From Amblyomma americanum (taxonomy: Eukaryota > Arthropoda > Arachnida > Ixodida > Ixodidae), in NCBI RefSeq assembly GCF_052857255.1, contig NW_027526701.1:62001-126000 (forward strand): a stretch of 64,000 nt of DNA, given 5' to 3'. The translations under genes and the position numbers were made by a program. Positions 61,389 through 64,000 of the stretch are shown here, one piece after another. The notes under the pieces were generated by a model, which saw only the letters and a list, made by a program, of their open reading frames with translations, ran no database searches and was not told the origin of the DNA. Numbering within the stretch: the stretch's first letter is position 1; each line of letters begins with the position of its first letter.

Positions 61389-64000
61389 TCTGATACGGGT
61401 CTAAACTTTTTCTCTTATAACTGCGCGAAAGGCATGTATTCGTGCTTAATACAACGAAACAAGCTGTTTTAGACCGAAACGAGCTAAATCTGAACACATC
61501 GGTTTTACAAGTGTCCCTGTGACACGCGTCAAAACTTTTTCTCTTATAACTGCGCGAAAAGCATGTATTCGTGCTTAATACGACGAAACAAGCTGTTTTA
61601 GACCGAAACGAGCTAAATCTGAACACATCGGTTTTACAAGTGTTCCTGTGACACGCGTCAAAACTTTTTCTCTTATAACTGCGCGAAAAGCATGTATTCT
61701 TGCTTAATACAACGAAACAAGCTGTTTTAGACCGAAACGAGCTAAATCACAACACATTGGTTTACAAGTGTCCCTGTGACACGCGTCAAAACTTTTTCTC
61801 TTATAACTGCGCGAAAAGCATGTATTCTTGCTTAATACAGCGAAACAAGCTGTTTTAGACCGAAACGAGCTAAATCACAACACATCGGTTTTTACAAGTG
61901 TTCCTCTGATACGCGTCAAAATTTTTTTCTTTTATAACTGCGCGAAAAGCATGTATTCGTGCTTAGTTCAACGAAACAAGCTGTTTTAGACCGAAACGAG
62001 GTAAATCTGAACACATCGGTTTTACAAGTGTCCCTGTGACACGCGTCAAAACTTTTTCTCTTATAACTGCGCGAAAAGCATGTATTCTTGCTTAATGCAG
62101 CGAAACAAGCTCTTTTAGACCGAAACGAGCTAAATCCCAACACATCGGTTTTACAAGTGTTCCTCTGATACGCGTCAAAACTTTTTCTCTTGTAACCGCG
62201 CGAAAAGCACGTATTCTTGCTTAATACAGCGAAACAAGTTGTTTTTGACCGAAACGAGCTAAATCTGAACACATCGGTTTTACAAGTGTCCCAGGGAGTG
62301 ACGCGTCAAAACTTTTTCTTTTATACCTGCGCGAAAAGCATGTATTCGTGCTTAATACAGCGAAACAAGCTGTTTTAGACCGAAACGAGCTAAATCTGAA
62401 CACATCGGTTTTACTAGTGTCCCTGTGACACGCGTCAAAACCTTTTCTCTTATAACTGCGCGAAAAGCAAGTATTCTTGCTTAATACAGCGAAACAAGCT
62501 GTTTTAGACCGAAACGAGTTAAATCACAACACATCGGTTTTACAAGTGTTCCTCTGATACGGGTCTAAACTTTTTCTCTTATAACTGCGCGAAAGGCATG
62601 TATTCGTGCTTAATACAACGAAACAAGCTGTTTTAGACCGAAACGAGCTAAATCTGAACACCGGTTTTACAAGTGTCCCTGTGACACACGTCAAAACTTT
62701 TTCTCTTGTAACTGCGCGAAAAGCATGTATTCGTGCTTAATACAACGAAACAAGCTGTTTTACACCAAAACGAGCTAGATCTGAACACATCGGTTTTACA
62801 AGTGTCCCTGTGACACGCGTCAAAAATTTTTCTCTTGTAACTGCGCGAAAAGCATGTATTCTTGCTTAATACAGCGAAACAAGCTGTTTTAGACCGAAAC
62901 GAGATAAATCACAACACATCGGTTTTACAAGTGTTCCTCTGATACGCGTAAAAACTTTTTCTCTTATAACTGCGCGAAAAGCATGTATTCTTGCTTAATA
63001 CAACGAAACAAGCTGTTTTAGACCGAAACGAGCTAAATCACAACACATCGGTTTTACAAGTGTTCCTCTGATACGCGTCTAAACTTTTTCTCTTATAACT
63101 GCGCGAAAAGCATGTATTCGTGCTTAATACAACGAAACAAGCTGTTTTACACCAAAACGAGCTAGATCTGAACATATCGGTTTTACAAGTGTCCCTGTGA
63201 CACGCGTCAAAAATTTTTCTCTTGTAACTGCGCGAAAAGCACGTATTCTTGCTTAATACAACGAAACAAGCTGTTTTAGACCGAAACGAGCTAAATCTGA
63301 ACTAATCGGTTTTACAAGTGTCCCTGTGACACGCGTCAAAACTTTTTCTCTTATAACTGCGCGAAAAGCATGTATTCTTGCCTAATACAGCGAAACAAGC
63401 TGTTTTAGACCGAAACGAGCTAAATCACAACACATCGGTTTTACAAGTGTTCCTCTGATACGGGTCTAAACTTTTTCTCTTATAACTGCGCGAAAGGCAT
63501 GTATTCGTGCTTAATACAACGAAACAAGCTGTTTTAGACCGAAACGAGCTAAATCTGAACACATCGGTTTTACAAGTGTCCCTGTGACACGCGTCAAAAC
63601 TTTTTCTCTTATAACTGCGCGAAAAGCATGTATTCGTGCTTAATACGACGAAACAAGCTGTTTTAGACCGAAACGAGCTAAATCTGAACACATCGGTTTT
63701 ACAAGTGTTCCTGTGACACGCGTCAAAACTTTTTCTCTTATAACTGCGCGAAAAGCATGTATTCTTGCTTAATACAACGAAACAAGCTGTTTTAGACCGA
63801 AACGAGCTAAATCACAACACATTGGTTTACAAGTGTCCCTGTGACACGCGTCAAAACTTTTTCTCTTATAACTGCGCGAAAAGCATGTATTCTTGCTTAA
63901 TACAGCGAAACAAGCTGTTTTAGACCGAAACGAGCTAAATCACAACACATCGGTTTTTACAAGTGTTCCTCTGATACGCGTCAAAATTTTTTTCTTTTAT
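60658..64000 (+). repeat. Tandem 2,065-bp HOR (16-mer), one full copy plus a partial copy cut by the window
   Basis: The unit 60,658-62,722 is followed directly by 62,723-64,000, which repeats its first ~1.28 kb at a 2,065-bp offset (GCGTAAAAAC at 60,881 and 62,946). I saw only about three differences in this overlap: GAGCTAAATC/GAGATAAATC, CTAAAGTTT/CTAAACTTT and GGTCTTAC/GGTTTTAC. It is among the most uniform tandem pairs in the window. Confidence 0.87.

Larger units (their letters stand above)
1..64000 (+). repeat. Satellite DNA array, ~129-bp monomer, head-to-tail
   Basis: The full window is tandem copies of one monomer. ACGCGTC landmarks at 9, 138, 268 and 397 give spacings of 129, 130 and 129 bp, and the same spacing continues to 64,000. 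All copies I read lie in the same orientation. The best conserved parts are GCGCGAAAAGCATG, GAAACAAGCTGTTTTAGACC, CGAAACGAG and CATCGGTTTTACAAGTGT. Most variation falls at the T tract, the TTAATACAGC segment (also TTAATACAAC, TTAGTTCAAC, TTAGTCTAAAG, TTAATACGAC), the AAATCACAAC/AAATCTGAAC site and the junction. No stretch is left unexplained by the monomer. Chromatin role is inference: such arrays commonly form centromeric or other constitutive heterochromatin. I do not recognise the family. Confidence 0.99.

Noticed and set aside
1..64000. CRISPR array
   Set aside because: The repeat unit is 129 bp and contiguous. There are no unique spacers, and variation is shared between copies in HOR order.
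1..64000. Telomeric or microsatellite tracts, transposon ends, or other insertions in the array
   Set aside because: I read through the window and found no short simple repeat arrays, no long terminal or inverted repeats and no sequence that fails to align to the monomer.
1..64000. Inverted segments or strand switches in the array
   Set aside because: ACGCGTC, GCGCGAAAAGC and CATCGGTTTTACAAG keep the same strand and order throughout.
1..64000. RNA polymerase III genes (tRNA- or 5S-like internal promoters) in the monomer
   Set aside because: I could not find convincing A and B boxes; GGTTTTACAAG and GGTTCTACAAG lack the B-box pattern and no cloverleaf forms.
1..64000. Naming the host species or satellite family
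   Set aside because: I do not recognise the monomer, and composition alone supports only a eukaryote with a weak lean to a low-methylation lineage. A search of the consensus against satellite and genome databases would decide it.

Overview
The whole 64-kb window is one uninterrupted satellite DNA array. A monomer of about 129 bp (roughly 495 copies, about 40% G+C) runs head-to-tail on a single strand from the first base to the last. I found no unique sequence, gene, RNA gene, transposon or gap. The array runs off both ends, so its true length is unknown. Such arrays are typical of centromeric, pericentromeric, subtelomeric or other heterochromatic DNA of eukaryotes. The species cannot be named from the sequence. 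CpG is not depleted (8-9 per monomer, about 1.5 times expectation in the consensus). This argues weakly for a lineage with little germline CpG methylation, such as many invertebrates or fungi, or for very recent amplification.

The consensus monomer, counted from the ACGCGT (MluI) site, contains an A4-C-T5 tract, GCGCGAAAAGCATG, a TATTC(T/G)TGCTTAATAC segment, GAAACAAGCTGTTTTAGAC, the related CGAAACGAGCTAAAT, then ACATCGGTTTTACAAGTGT and a variable junction. Size variants are 120, 127 and 130 bp. Two junction classes (GTGTCCCTGTGACAC and GTGTTCCTCTGATAC) are intermixed and often alternate. Each monomer holds three short dyad symmetries, and each dyad has a derived subfamily in which the symmetry is perfect.

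Above the monomer lies a mosaic of higher-order repeats (HORs). Left domain (about 1-15 kb, recurring at 20.7-23 kb): cassettes marked by a GCATTTATTC monomer and a 120-bp deletion monomer, with copies offset by 1,156, 2,445, 3,220 and 5,918 bp. Second domain (about 15.2-25.7 kb): a 2,318-bp 18-mer in tandem, then recombined pieces of both neighbours. Third domain (about 25.7-41 kb): monomers marked by AATGAAACAAGTTG and GCTTAATTCAGC, with blocks offset by 1,545, 1,681, 2,323, 4,393 and 5,678 bp. Right domain (about 41-64 kb): cassettes marked by ATAGGTGTCTAAAC and CTGCATGAAAAGAATG, with units of 1.9-3.6 kb and copies offset by 1,938, 2,065, about 3,100-3,360, 6,458, 7,624, 10,464 and 16,923 bp.

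Every open reading frame here is a by-product of the repeat: 129 is divisible by 3, so a stop-free monomer frame carries over into the next monomer. I therefore annotate no CDS. Block limits were read by eye from diagnostic variants and are good to a few tens of bases; offsets between matching landmarks are exact to about 1-2 bp.
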